Source: Fibrobacter succinogenes (lineage in GTDB: Bacteria; Fibrobacterota; Fibrobacteria; Fibrobacterales; Fibrobacteraceae). Taken from it: a stretch of DNA of 64,000 nucleotides. Every line of letters starts with the position of its first letter. The stretch's first letter is position 1. The notes beneath the pieces are model-generated. The model saw only the letters and a list, made by a program, of their open reading frames with translations. It was not told the origin of the DNA and searched no databases. This document shows, in pieces, positions 1-8,243 of the stretch. Both the position numbers and the translations under genes were made by a program. The DNA lies in assembly GCA_902756345.1 (NCBI GenBank), contig CACVQR010000003.1:124001-188000 (forward strand). Reading direction: 5' to 3'.

Positions 1-379
1 CAAGATTTCTACGCTCCGCAACACGCATCCGTTTACGGCCGAAAGAATGTCCCAGGTGGACAGCATCGCCGCTTCTGCCGGTAAGTACCTCGAGATGGGC
101 ATGAAGCAGTTCCCGAGCGAATGGCGTAACTATTGGGCTGCCGCATTCGTTTACGAAGCCGCTGGCCAGAAGGCCAAGGCCCAGGATGTGGTAAACCGCG
201 GTCTTGAAAATGTCCCGGCTTACGAAGAAGGTGGCCGAGCACGCTTGATGATGGCTGCCCGCCAGATTGAACAGATGTCCGACGAACCTTTGAAGGTTGA
301 AGAACCTGTGCCGGCCGCTCCGGCCGATTCCCTCCAAAAAGATTCTGCTAACGAACCTGCTGTAGTAGCTGCCAAGTAA
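1..379 (+). CDS. C-terminal part of a helical (TPR-like) protein, truncated by the window edge
   Basis: The reading frame is open from base 2 with no start, so the gene begins upstream. The visible 125 residues contain a TPR-like helical pair (EWRNYWAAAFVYEAAGQKAK, then AQDVVNRGLENVP) and end in a Pro/Ala-rich acidic tail. The family cannot be named from this fragment. It lies 28 bases before a GT2 glycosyltransferase and may be the end of a larger membrane or glycan-assembly protein with a C-terminal repeat region; that is inference from context only. Confidence 0.7.
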   Translation, partial: KISTLRNTHPFTAERMSQVDSIAASAGKYLEMGMKQFPSEWRNYWAAAFVYEAAGQKAKAQDVVNRGLENVPAYEEGGRARLMMAARQIEQMSDEPLKVEEPVPAAPADSLQKDSANEPAVVAAK

Positions 380-407
380 TTTTTTGCGATAAGAAGAGAG
401 GATACGA

Positions 408-1343
408 ATGGATTTGAGTCTTGTTATTCCAGTCAAGGAAGAAAGCGAGAACCTTCCGGAGCTTTTTAAGGAAATTGTTGCGGCCATCGAGCCGACTGGC
501 TTTACCTATGAAGTCATTTTGATCGATGACGGAAGCCGTGACAATACCTGGGAAGTGGTGGAGTCTTTATCCAAGGAGTATTCCTTTATTCGCGCATTCC
601 GTTTCCAGTTCAACTGCGGAAAGGCAGCTGGGCTTGCTTTCGGATTTTCCAAGGCCCGCGGCAAGTACGTGGCGACTTTGGATGGCGACTTGCAAGACGA
701 TCCGCTTGAAATCCCGAAGATGATTAAGATTCTGGAAGACGGCTACGACTTGGTTTCTGGTTGGAAGATCCGTCGCCTGGATCCCTGGCATAAGACTTGG
801 CCCTCCAAGCTATTCAACTTGACGGTTTCGATCGTGTGTGGCCAGCGTCTGCATGACTTCAATTGCGGTATCAAGGCTTACCGCAGTTCCGTGGTGCGGT
901 TTATTCACCTGTACGGCGACTATCACCGCTTTATTCCCGTGATGGCCAAGTGGCAGGGCTTCCGCATTACCGAAATGCCGGTGGCTCACCGCGCCCGCAT
1001 TCACGGCGTGTCTAAGTACGGCGTGTCTCGCTTGGTGTCGGGGTTCCTGGATTTGGTGTCCCTGATGTTCATGCGCAGCTTTGCTTCGAAGCCGCTTCAT
1101 TTCTTTGGACTTCTGGGCCTCATCTTTATGCTCGTCGGTTTCGGCATTTCGGGCTATTTCGGCTACGAATGGTTCCAGACTGGTGCACTCCACGTGCGTC
1201 CGCTCCTTTTGGCAGGCGGATTCTCGCTCGTGATGGGCGTGCAGTTCATTTCTCTTGGACTTTTGGGCGAAATGATGAACGGAAGCAAAAAACAGAGCTA
1301 TCCGGTGGCCGAATCAATTCACGAAATTGTAGATTTAAGTTAG
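408..1343 (+). CDS. GT2 glycosyltransferase, polyprenyl-phosphate sugar synthase type with C-terminal membrane segments
   Basis: A 311-residue protein starting LSLVIPVKEESENLPELF, typical of DPM1/GtrB-like GT2 enzymes that move a sugar from a nucleotide donor to a polyprenyl phosphate at the inner membrane. The nucleotide-sugar region has IDDGSRDNT (about 43-51) and DGDLQDDP (about 96-103). Two hydrophobic segments at about 225-290 fit the membrane-anchored GtrB layout. An AGAGGA Shine-Dalgarno precedes the ATG. It forms an operon with the DPM1-like gene 13 bases downstream. The sugar donor cannot be read from the sequence. Confidence 0.88.
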   Translation: MDLSLVIPVKEESENLPELFKEIVAAIEPTGFTYEVILIDDGSRDNTWEVVESLSKEYSFIRAFRFQFNCGKAAGLAFGFSKARGKYVATLDGDLQDDPLEIPKMIKILEDGYDLVSGWKIRRLDPWHKTWPSKLFNLTVSIVCGQRLHDFNCGIKAYRSSVVRFIHLYGDYHRFIPVMAKWQGFRITEMPVAHRARIHGVSKYGVSRLVSGFLDLVSLMFMRSFASKPLHFFGLLGLIFMLVGFGISGYFGYEWFQTGALHVRPLLLAGGFSLVMGVQFISLGLLGEMMNGSKKQSYPVAESIHEIVDLS

Positions 1344-1356
1344 GAGAAGTTGGTTT

Positions 1357-2070
1357 ATGGCGTACCCTAAAAGTCTTGTGATTGTTCCGACTTATAATGA
1401 GAAAGAAAATATCATGCTCATTATGTCGGCTATTCTTGAACAGAATGAATGTCTTGAAATCTTGGTGGTCGACGACGGCAGTCCCGATGGAACGGGCGAC
1501 ATGGTCGAAGAAGAAACCAAGAAGAATCCGCGTGTACACTTGATTCGTCGCAAGGGCAAAATGGGTCTTGGCTCAGCCTATGTGACCGGTTTTAAGTGGG
1601 CTCTCGAGCGAGATTACGAACGCGTGTTTGAAATGGATGCTGACTTTAGCCATGCGCCGACGGACTTGAATCGTTTTTTGGAAACGGCCGAAGATGCCGA
1701 CCTCGTACTCGGCAGCCGCTACCAGAATCACCGCATTAGCGTGGTCAACTGGGACTTGCGTCGCTTGATTCTCAGCTACGGTGCAAATGTTTACACCCGC
1801 ATCGTGACAGGACTTCCGATTAGCGATGCCACGGGCGGCTTCAAGTGCTTCCGTCGCGAAGCTTTGCAGGCGTTGAATCTCGACAAGATGAAGAGTGATG
1901 GTTATTGTTTTCAGATTGAGACAACTTTCAAGATTTGGAAGAAGGGGCTCCGTGTCAAGGAAATCCCGATCATCTTTACGGACCGTACCCGCGGTACTTC
2001 CAAGATGAGCGGCGGCATTATTTCCGAAGCGTTCTTCCTGGTTCTTAAACTCCGCCTAGGACTTGCTTAG
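1357..2070 (+). CDS. GT2 glycosyltransferase, dolichol-phosphate mannosyltransferase (DPM1)-like
   Basis: A 237-residue soluble GT2 enzyme: SLVIVPTYNEKENI at the N-terminus, VVDDGSPDGTGDM (about 33-45), MDADFSHAP (about 89-97), and the DPM1-type acceptor region GSRYQNHRISVVNWDLRR. The family transfers mannose or another hexose to dolichyl or undecaprenyl phosphate for later transfer outside the cytoplasm. An AGGAG Shine-Dalgarno lies upstream of the ATG. The pairing with the preceding GT2 gene suggests lipid-linked sugar donors for protein or surface glycosylation. It is followed by an interspersed hairpin element. Confidence 0.9.
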   Translation: MAYPKSLVIVPTYNEKENIMLIMSAILEQNECLEILVVDDGSPDGTGDMVEEETKKNPRVHLIRRKGKMGLGSAYVTGFKWALERDYERVFEMDADFSHAPTDLNRFLETAEDADLVLGSRYQNHRISVVNWDLRRLILSYGANVYTRIVTGLPISDATGGFKCFRREALQALNLDKMKSDGYCFQIETTFKIWKKGLRVKEIPIIFTDRTRGTSKMSGGIISEAFFLVLKLRLGLA

Positions 2071-2090
2071 CTATGAGGTCGCTTCGCTTT

Positions 2091-2210
2091 GAGTGATGAG
2101 CTCGCCTTGCTTTGCAAGGCTCTGAGTACATTTGCAAAAAGCATTAATCTGAATAACAAACTTCTAGGACTCATACCTCAAAGCATCCCATAGGGATGCG
2201 TGCTCAACCC
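2091..2210. repeat. Short hairpin elements (family F) between glycosyltransferase genes
   Basis: The gap holds two perfect hairpins. One is GCCTTGC-TTT-GCAAGGC at 2104-2120, within a block (TTTGAGTGATGAG...TCTGAG) that recurs at 28911-28944. The other is GCATCCC-ATA-GGGATGC at 2183-2199, flanked by CTCATACCTCAAA and GTGCTC. The same flanks around different stems recur at 28984, 29013, 34573, 35431 and 35460. The downstream gene starts 15-20 bases after the element without a Shine-Dalgarno sequence. Confidence 0.8.
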
Positions 2211-2221
2211 CCGAAACCTCT

Positions 2222-3913
2222 ATGTACTCTTGCTCCATCATTATCATTGCGTACAATTCTTGCGACTTTATCCCGGCATGTCTAAAGTCTGTTCGTGACG
2301 CGTGCGAAAATGTGGATGCCCAGATTATCGTGTTGGATAATGGCTCCGACTCGCCGATACTGCCTGAAATCAAGGCGTATTTCCCGGAAGTCGTATGGAT
2401 TGATTCCAAGGAAAACCTTGGCTTTGGCAAGGGATGCAATCTGGCTGAAAAACAGGCGACCAAGCCGTATCTGTTCTTTATTAATCCGGATACGGTCGTG
2501 TCCCGTGATTCGTTTACCCAGGTGCTCGATTTTATGGAAGAGCATCCGGAGTCGGGAACGGTGGGTTGCCGAATCTTGAATGAAGACGGTTCTATCCAGT
2601 GGGCTTGCCGTCGTTCTTTCCCGACAATTGTTTCTGCCGTGTCCAAGACGATCGGGCTTGCGGCTCTTTTCCCAAAGAACAAGACTCTTGCTAGCTACAA
2701 CATGACGTTTGCCGATCCCGACAAGATGATCGAAGTAGACGCTATCAGTGGGTCGTTCTTCTGCATCCGTCGCGAGTTGTACGAATCGTTGGGCGGTTTT
2801 GACGAAGATTTCTTTATGTACGGCGAAGACCTTGACTTGTGCTTTAGGGCCAAGGCAGCGGGATTCAAGAACTATTATACGCCTTCGACGAATATCCTTC
2901 ATTTTAAGGGACAGAGTTGCCGTACTCGCCGTTGGGGATCCTATGTGGATTTCTACAAGGCGATGCTTATCTTTGTGAAAAAACACAAGGACCTGTATTT
3001 CGTGCCGAATTTCCTGGTGTCTTTCGGTATTCTCTTTGCGGCATTTGTCGGCATGTTCTCGCGCTTGATTCCGAAGTTCTGGAAGATGTTCCTGGATCTC
3101 GGCGTCCTTGCGATTTGGGCGGTTGCCTTCTTGGGTAAAGGTATTTCGGTTGATCGTTCCTGTGCCGAAAGGGGTGGCGAAGTGGCTTCGAATTGCTTTA
3201 ATTATGCGGTTGTTGTCAAGCACTCCATTTTGGATATTTCCCAGTTCGAAGATTGGTGGCTAGTTGGCCTGGTCGTTATCGTGAACATGGTGTTCCTCGT
3301 ATTCCGAGGGGAATACACGGTGTCGAGTCTGAAGGGTGATGGAATCCTTCGATTCCTGTTGCCGTTGAATGTACTTGCAGTCGGCGGTTATGTGGCATTC
3401 CGTTATTTTACCCAGACACCGATCGATGTCGATGAAATGAGCCTCTTGCCTTATGATACGCGCTGGATCGCCGTTGTGATGGCCTCTAGCCTTGCGATTC
3501 CCTTTGCTCTTCTGGTCTGGAGACGCTTTGCATTTTGGATAAACTATTTCTACCGCATCTTTGCGAAGAAACGTCACCGTTCCATTTTGCTTGGCGGTTC
3601 CGAAGATTCCCTGCAGTCCTGGTTTGACCGTTACAATGTGATTCCGGGAATTGAAATTCTCGGTTGTGTGAGTTCCGACCCGTCCAAGGTCTCCGAAGAA
3701 AACCGCCAGCATCTGCTGGGTGATCTTTCTTCGATGGAATCGATTTGCAACCGAACGGGGTGTCGTGAACTTCTGGTGGTGTCCAATTTGTCGGGTTACC
3801 GAGAACCATTCGATATCAAGTGGCTCGATAGCCTCGGTTTAAAGGTGTTTTTGCTCATCGGAAACTCCCAAATGGGCGATTTTGCCCTTGTAAACCTCAA
3901 ATATCTGCACTAA
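2222..3913 (+). CDS. GT2 rhamnosyltransferase-like protein fused to a membrane and Rossmann (CoA_binding_3-like) module
   Basis: A 563-residue fusion. Residues 1 to about 260 are a WbbL-type GT2 domain (CSIIIIAYNSCDF, LDNGSDSP, FINPDTVVS, MYGEDLDLCFRAKAAGF). Then come several membrane segments (about 260-440) and a C-terminal domain (RSILLGGSEDSLQSWF ... VLGCVSSDP-like ... LLGDLSSMESICNRTGCREL). The latter resembles the N-terminal half (membrane helices plus CoA_binding_3 Rossmann domain) of WcaJ/WbaP phosphoglycosyl transferases. The catalytic sugar-phosphate transferase domain that normally follows is absent; the protein ends at residue 563. Role probably in surface polysaccharide assembly. 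The ATG follows a repeat and has no Shine-Dalgarno. Confidence 0.82.
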   Translation: MYSCSIIIIAYNSCDFIPACLKSVRDACENVDAQIIVLDNGSDSPILPEIKAYFPEVVWIDSKENLGFGKGCNLAEKQATKPYLFFINPDTVVSRDSFTQVLDFMEEHPESGTVGCRILNEDGSIQWACRRSFPTIVSAVSKTIGLAALFPKNKTLASYNMTFADPDKMIEVDAISGSFFCIRRELYESLGGFDEDFFMYGEDLDLCFRAKAAGFKNYYTPSTNILHFKGQSCRTRRWGSYVDFYKAMLIFVKKHKDLYFVPNFLVSFGILFAAFVGMFSRLIPKFWKMFLDLGVLAIWAVAFLGKGISVDRSCAERGGEVASNCFNYAVVVKHSILDISQFEDWWLVGLVVIVNMVFLVFRGEYTVSSLKGDGILRFLLPLNVLAVGGYVAFRYFTQTPIDVDEMSLLPYDTRWIAVVMASSLAIPFALLVWRRFAFWINYFYRIFAKKRHRSILLGGSEDSLQSWFDRYNVIPGIEILGCVSSDPSKVSEENRQHLLGDLSSMESICNRTGCRELLVVSNLSGYREPFDIKWLDSLGLKVFLLIGNSQMGDFALVNLKYLH

Positions 3914-3995
3914 AATCGCTATTCCTTACAATATCTTTACACATTGCACAAAAATTGAGTTATTTTTTGTGTAAGTATTTGATTATTAAGGTTTT

Positions 3996-4241
3996 ATGTT
4001 CGATACAAATCTTTTGGATATTCTTTGCTGCCCCGAAACCAGGGGTAAGCTCAAATTGGCGTCTGACGAATGCTTGGCCGCCCTAAATCAATCTATTTCC
4101 GCAGGCACGCTCAAGAACGTTGCTGGCGAGAAAGTGACGGAACCTTTGACCGAGGCTCTTTCTACCGAAGACAATTCCAGGGTGTATCCGGTTCGCGAAG
4201 GAATCCCCGTTCTTTTGGCGGACGAAGCAATTTTGCTCTAA
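3996..4241 (+). CDS. Trm112/UPF0434-family small protein
   Basis: An 81-residue protein with the family layout: LLDILCCPETRGKL near the N-terminus and RVYPVREGIPVLL near the C-terminus. In many members a CPxCK zinc-ribbon motif stands where CCPETRG occurs here, so metal binding may be weakened. Trm112 homologues act as small partners of methyltransferases in eukaryotes and archaea; the bacterial role is poorly defined. The stop is 9 bases before the ATG of the acidic repeat gene, so the two are probably cotranscribed. Confidence 0.82.
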   Translation: MFDTNLLDILCCPETRGKLKLASDECLAALNQSISAGTLKNVAGEKVTEPLTEALSTEDNSRVYPVREGIPVLLADEAILL

Positions 4242-4250
4242 GAGGTGTTT

Positions 4251-7043
4251 ATGGCGGTAACGTTGGAATCACTTAGAAAGTCTGTAGGCAAGAAAAACAC
4301 CAACTCCATGGTGTTTGCATGGCTTGCAGATCTTGAACGCGTGGCGGGGGAGCTGGACAAGGCTCTCCAGAGAGTCGATGGCGGTCTTACGCTGTACCCG
4401 AACGATATTTCGGCAAGACTTGTCCGCGCAAAGATTCTTACTCAACTCGAAGCGTACCAGCCTTGCGTTGAGGAATGTGAACGCATCATTACGATGGATC
4501 CGTTCAACCTGGCTGCACAGCAGTTGATGGGCGATGCCTACGACAAACTGGGGATGCTTGCCGAGCGAAACGTCTGTTACCGTCGTTTGCACGACATGGA
4601 CCCGCTGAACACCTTCTGGAAAGAAGAATACGACGTCGTGCTCGAAAGTACGGCTGCTGCAGCTGCTGTTGCCGCAGCGGGCGACTCTGAGTTCATCATG
4701 TCCGATACCACCCAGGAACAGGGTAGTGCCGCATCTCCGCTTGACATGTCGTTTGACGACGAATCCTCGTCTGAACCGGCGACCGCGGATGCCGGTGCGG
4801 ATACATTTGAAATGCCTGCCACCGCCGATTCGATTGATTCTCCGGTAGCCGAAGAATCCGCTTCTGACGAGAACATGGCAGACGATCCGTTTGCATCTCT
4901 TGCCGCCATGCTGCCCAATGGCGATGCCGCCGAAGACTCCACGATGGAAGACTTGTCCGCATCGCTTGAATCTGCAATGGATTCGATCAAGACCGACGAG
5001 TCAGGAACTCTTGCCGAAGAATTCGGCGCCGAAGAAAATATTTCCAGTTCCGATGTGTCCTCGGCTCTGTCCGACATGTTCGGTCTGGATGACGATCTTG
5101 AACCCGAGGAATCGACCAGCACTAGTCCGTTTGCAAATGCCGGAACTCCTGTTTCGGACATTCCTGCAAGCATTGACGAGAATGCGCAGTCGAACGCCGC
5201 CTCTATCTTTGAATCGGCCTCTATCGAAGACAAACCGCAAAGTATTGACGATGCCTTTGGCGATATCTTTGGCGAAGACGAACTGCCCGAAGAAAAACCG
5301 GTTAACGAAGAGTCCGCAAACGCTGAACCTTCGGATACAACCGATACGGATGATTTCTCGACGCAGTCCATAGAGTCCCTTACCGAATCTCCGCTTGATG
5401 AAGGTATCGAAGATAAGGATTCTCTTGACGAATCGTCTCTGTTCGAAAAGTCTGCAGAAGACAAGCCGCAGAGCATTGACGATGCCTTTGGCGATATCTT
5501 TGGTGAAGACGAATTGCCCGAGGAGTCTAGCGGTAGCGGTCTGTTTGAAAAGTCTGCCTCTGCCGACATGAACCTGGTCTCTGACGAGGCTCCTGCCGAA
5601 GAATCTCGCGTCGAAGAAACTCCCGCTGAAGAAATTCCCGCTGTAGAGGCGCCTGCTGCCGATGAACCGACGACAATCGATAATGCCTTCGATTCTATTT
5701 TCGGTGAAGATGAACTGCCCGAAGAAAAACCGGTAGAAAACTCCGAAGAACCTGCAGCAGAATCTCTGGAACTTCCTGTCGATAAAACTCCGGCTGAAGA
5801 AAAAAACTTTGCTGATCTTGAACTGCCGGCTGAAGAAGATTCCTTCAAGCTTGATGACGAACCGTCTCTTGATGCTCCGGCACTTGAGTCTCCGATCGAC
5901 AATCTCTTTGCTGACGACAAGCCTTCAACTGAAGAAACTCCAGTTGAAGAAGCTCCGATTCTGGAGTCTCCGATTGATAATCTCTTCGCAGATGAAACTA
6001 CGACAGAAACCGAAGAACTTGTCGCCGACATTCCTGCTGAAGAAGCTCCTGCAGTCGAAGAATCTCCTGTCGCTGAAGTTCCTGTCGATGAAACACCTGC
6101 TGAGGAAGTTCCTGCTGAAGAACCTGTTGTACAGCAGGCTTCGGATAGCGCCTTTAGCGTAGACAGCGCTTTTGAATCGATCTTTGGAGCAGACGATGAC
6201 CTGCCCGAAGAAAAACCGGTTGAAGCTGCTGAAACGCAGAAAACTGAACCGGAAGAAACGGTGTCGCTTGAAGAACAAGTGAACCAGGCTGAAGCTGAAC
6301 TTGAAATGCCCGAAGTGAAGTCTGAAGATACTTCGGACCTTGCTAAGGAAATGGGCGGAGCCTTCGCTTCGATGTTCGGCAACGCTGACGACGACTTGGA
6401 TTTGCCTGAAGTCTCTGCTCCGGCTGCGGCTGATAGCCAGGAAGCGATTGAGCAGGAATTGCCCGAAGCTCCGGTCGAAGAATCTATCGAAAAGGCTCCG
6501 GAATCTGCTCAGGAAGCTCTTGAAGAAGATATCGACAAGTCCTTTGATAATTTGTTCGGAAAAGAGGACGAATCTGATTTGCCGGTTGAAGGTTCGACTG
6601 CTCCGGCAGAATCTGTGGCTCAGCCGGAAGTCCCGGCGCAAGAGGCTCCAGCTGCCGAACCGGCGCAAGATCTGGATTCCCTGGAAACGGAAGTCTCCGG
6701 TGCATTCAAGGGCCTGTTCGACATGGATGACGATTCTCTGCCCGAAGAAACAACGCCTTCAAACAAGGGTGTCGATTTCTTGATGTCTGGCGATTCCGAC
6801 GATGAAATTTCTGCGGGTCTGATTAATGACCCGGATGCTCCGCTCGATCGCGGTTCCCATGATTTGGACGAAAGCCTGAATACGCGTACGCTTGCCGAAA
6901 TTTATTTCGACCAGGGTCTGTACGGAAAGGCTCTCGAAATCTACAAGGACCTCGCTCAGAAGGAACCTGAAAACGAAGATATTGCGGCTAGACTTTCCGA
7001 AGTGGAAAAACTCTATAACGAAAAGTTCGGAGGTAACGCCTAA
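4251..7043 (+). CDS. Large acidic protein with TPR helices at both ends and about ten copies of an FG-type motif
   Basis: A 930-residue protein. The GTG at 4245 is rejected because GAGGTG there is the Shine-Dalgarno of the ATG at 4251. Residues 1 to about 125 are TPR-like; the last ~60 form another TPR pair (LAEIYFDQGLYGKALEIYKD). The middle ~750 residues are Glu/Asp/Ser/Pro-rich, probably disordered, and carry about ten copies of a motif like IDDAFGDIFGEDELPEE (around nucleotides 5060, 5240, 5470, 5670, 5886, 5962, 6165, 6335, 6525, 6685). The stop overlaps the pilT start (TAATG), implying translational coupling and a link to the type IV pilus or twitching. No family recognised for the middle. 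Confidence 0.85.
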   Translation: MAVTLESLRKSVGKKNTNSMVFAWLADLERVAGELDKALQRVDGGLTLYPNDISARLVRAKILTQLEAYQPCVEECERIITMDPFNLAAQQLMGDAYDKLGMLAERNVCYRRLHDMDPLNTFWKEEYDVVLESTAAAAAVAAAGDSEFIMSDTTQEQGSAASPLDMSFDDESSSEPATADAGADTFEMPATADSIDSPVAEESASDENMADDPFASLAAMLPNGDAAEDSTMEDLSASLESAMDSIKTDESGTLAEEFGAEENISSSDVSSALSDMFGLDDDLEPEESTSTSPFANAGTPVSDIPASIDENAQSNAASIFESASIEDKPQSIDDAFGDIFGEDELPEEKPVNEESANAEPSDTTDTDDFSTQSIESLTESPLDEGIEDKDSLDESSLFEKSAEDKPQSIDDAFGDIFGEDELPEESSGSGLFEKSASADMNLVSDEAPAEESRVEETPAEEIPAVEAPAADEPTTIDNAFDSIFGEDELPEEKPVENSEEPAAESLELPVDKTPAEEKNFADLELPAEEDSFKLDDEPSLDAPALESPIDNLFADDKPSTEETPVEEAPILESPIDNLFADETTTETEELVADIPAEEAPAVEESPVAEVPVDETPAEEVPAEEPVVQQASDSAFSVDSAFESIFGADDDLPEEKPVEAAETQKTEPEETVSLEEQVNQAEAELEMPEVKSEDTSDLAKEMGGAFASMFGNADDDLDLPEVSAPAAADSQEAIEQELPEAPVEESIEKAPESAQEALEEDIDKSFDNLFGKEDESDLPVEGSTAPAESVAQPEVPAQEAPAAEPAQDLDSLETEVSGAFKGLFDMDDDSLPEETTPSNKGVDFLMSGDSDDEISAGLINDPDAPLDRGSHDLDESLNTRTLAEIYFDQGLYGKALEIYKDLAQKEPENEDIAARLSEVEKLYNEKFGGNA

Positions 7044-8161
7044 TGGCCGAACAGCAACAGCAGCCGCAACTTCGCATTGAAAAATTACTCCGTGAAATGG
7101 TAAACCGCAATGCATCTGACTTGCACTTGCGCGTGGGCGTTCCGCCTGTTTACCGTATTAACGGTGCTTTGCAGCGCCCCTTTGATGTCAAGGTCGATTC
7201 GTTGATGATGGATTCCTTCTTGGATGATATCATGAACCGCGACCAGAAACAGCGCTTTGAAGCGAACAAGGAATGCGACTTTGCCGTGGGCGCCCGCGAC
7301 ATGGGCCGTTTCCGTGTGAACGTATTCCGTCAGCGTGGAACGATTGCAGTCGTGATTCGTCATATCAAGGCGAAGATTCCTGCTTTCGAAGACCTGCATT
7401 TGCCCGAAGTGATTCGCGATATGTCTCTGACCAAGCGCGGACTTGTGCTCGTTACAGGTACTACTGGTTCGGGCAAGTCGACGACGCTTGCCGCCATGCT
7501 TGATTATATCAACCAGAACGAAGCGGTGAATATCATTACGGTCGAAGATCCGATTGAATACCTTTACCGCGATGACAAGGCCATTATTTCTCAGCGTGAA
7601 ATTGGCGTGGATACGCTTTCGTATGCAAACGCCCTGCGTGCGGCACTCCGTCAGGACCCGGATGTGCTTCTGGTGGGCGAAATTCGTGACCTTGAAACCA
7701 TGCAGATTGCGTTGACTGCCGCTGATACAGGCCATATGGTGTTTGCGACGATCCATACCACGAACGCGACCGAAACGATTCACCGTGTGCTTTCGATGTA
7801 CCCGCCGCACCAGCACGACGAAATTCGCTTGCTGCTTTCTGAAGTGCTTGCCGGCATTATTTCGCTCCGCTTGTTGCCGACCAAGGATGGTAACGGGCGA
7901 GTGCCTGCTGCCGAAATTTTGGTGAATACGGCTGCTATCAAGGAATACATCGAAGACAAGGACAAGAACGACTTGATCGAACAGGCCATTGCCGAAGGTC
8001 ACATGCAGTACCGCAGCCAGACCTTCGACCAGGCGCTCCTGAAACTCTACGAAGAAGAAAAGATTTCGTTGGAAACGGCAATGAACGCTGCCACGAACCC
8101 CGATGACTTCGACCTTAAGATTCGCGGTATTTCGGGTACGTCCGAACGCAGCTGGATGTAG
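7043..8161 (+). CDS. pilT: PilT, type IV pilus retraction ATPase
   Basis: A 372-residue PilT-family hexameric ATPase that depolymerises pilin during twitching. Visible: N-terminal LLREMVNRNASDLHLRVG, Walker A GTTGSGKSTT (about 138-147), ITVEDPIEYLY Asp-box region, Walker B LLVGEIRDLETMQIAL, and the His-box ATIHTTNA. The length is close to the usual ~345-370. GGAGGT lies 9 bases before the ATG, inside the end of the upstream gene. A strong terminator follows at 8197-8225, so the unit ends here. No other pilus genes are in the window. Confidence 0.95.
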   Translation: MAEQQQQPQLRIEKLLREMVNRNASDLHLRVGVPPVYRINGALQRPFDVKVDSLMMDSFLDDIMNRDQKQRFEANKECDFAVGARDMGRFRVNVFRQRGTIAVVIRHIKAKIPAFEDLHLPEVIRDMSLTKRGLVLVTGTTGSGKSTTLAAMLDYINQNEAVNIITVEDPIEYLYRDDKAIISQREIGVDTLSYANALRAALRQDPDVLLVGEIRDLETMQIALTAADTGHMVFATIHTTNATETIHRVLSMYPPHQHDEIRLLLSEVLAGIISLRLLPTKDGNGRVPAAEILVNTAAIKEYIEDKDKNDLIEQAIAEGHMQYRSQTFDQALLKLYEEEKISLETAMNAATNPDDFDLKIRGISGTSERSWM

Positions 8162-8196
8162 TTAAAAGCAAGGCGGCTTTGCCGCAAGAATATGAG

Positions 8197-8225
8197 AAGT
8201 CCTCCGCAAACGCGGAGGACTTTTT
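8197..8225 (+). terminator. Rho-independent terminator after pilT
   Basis: Perfect 11-bp stem AAGTCCTCCGC / GCGGAGGACTT with an AAAC loop and a run of five T. A smaller hairpin GCGGC-TTT-GCCGC at 8173-8185 lies just upstream and resembles the interspersed small hairpins found elsewhere in the window. Confidence 0.92.
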
Positions 8226-8243
8226 GGTGGATTAGGAGGAATT

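Noticed and set aside
4577-6382. 601-residue open frame on the minus strand, Ser-rich
   Set aside because: It is the mirror of the Glu/Asp/Ala-rich repeat codons of the plus-strand acidic protein (GAA/GAC read as TTC/GTC), has no start signal, and the plus frame has TPR ends, a Shine-Dalgarno and coupling to pilT.
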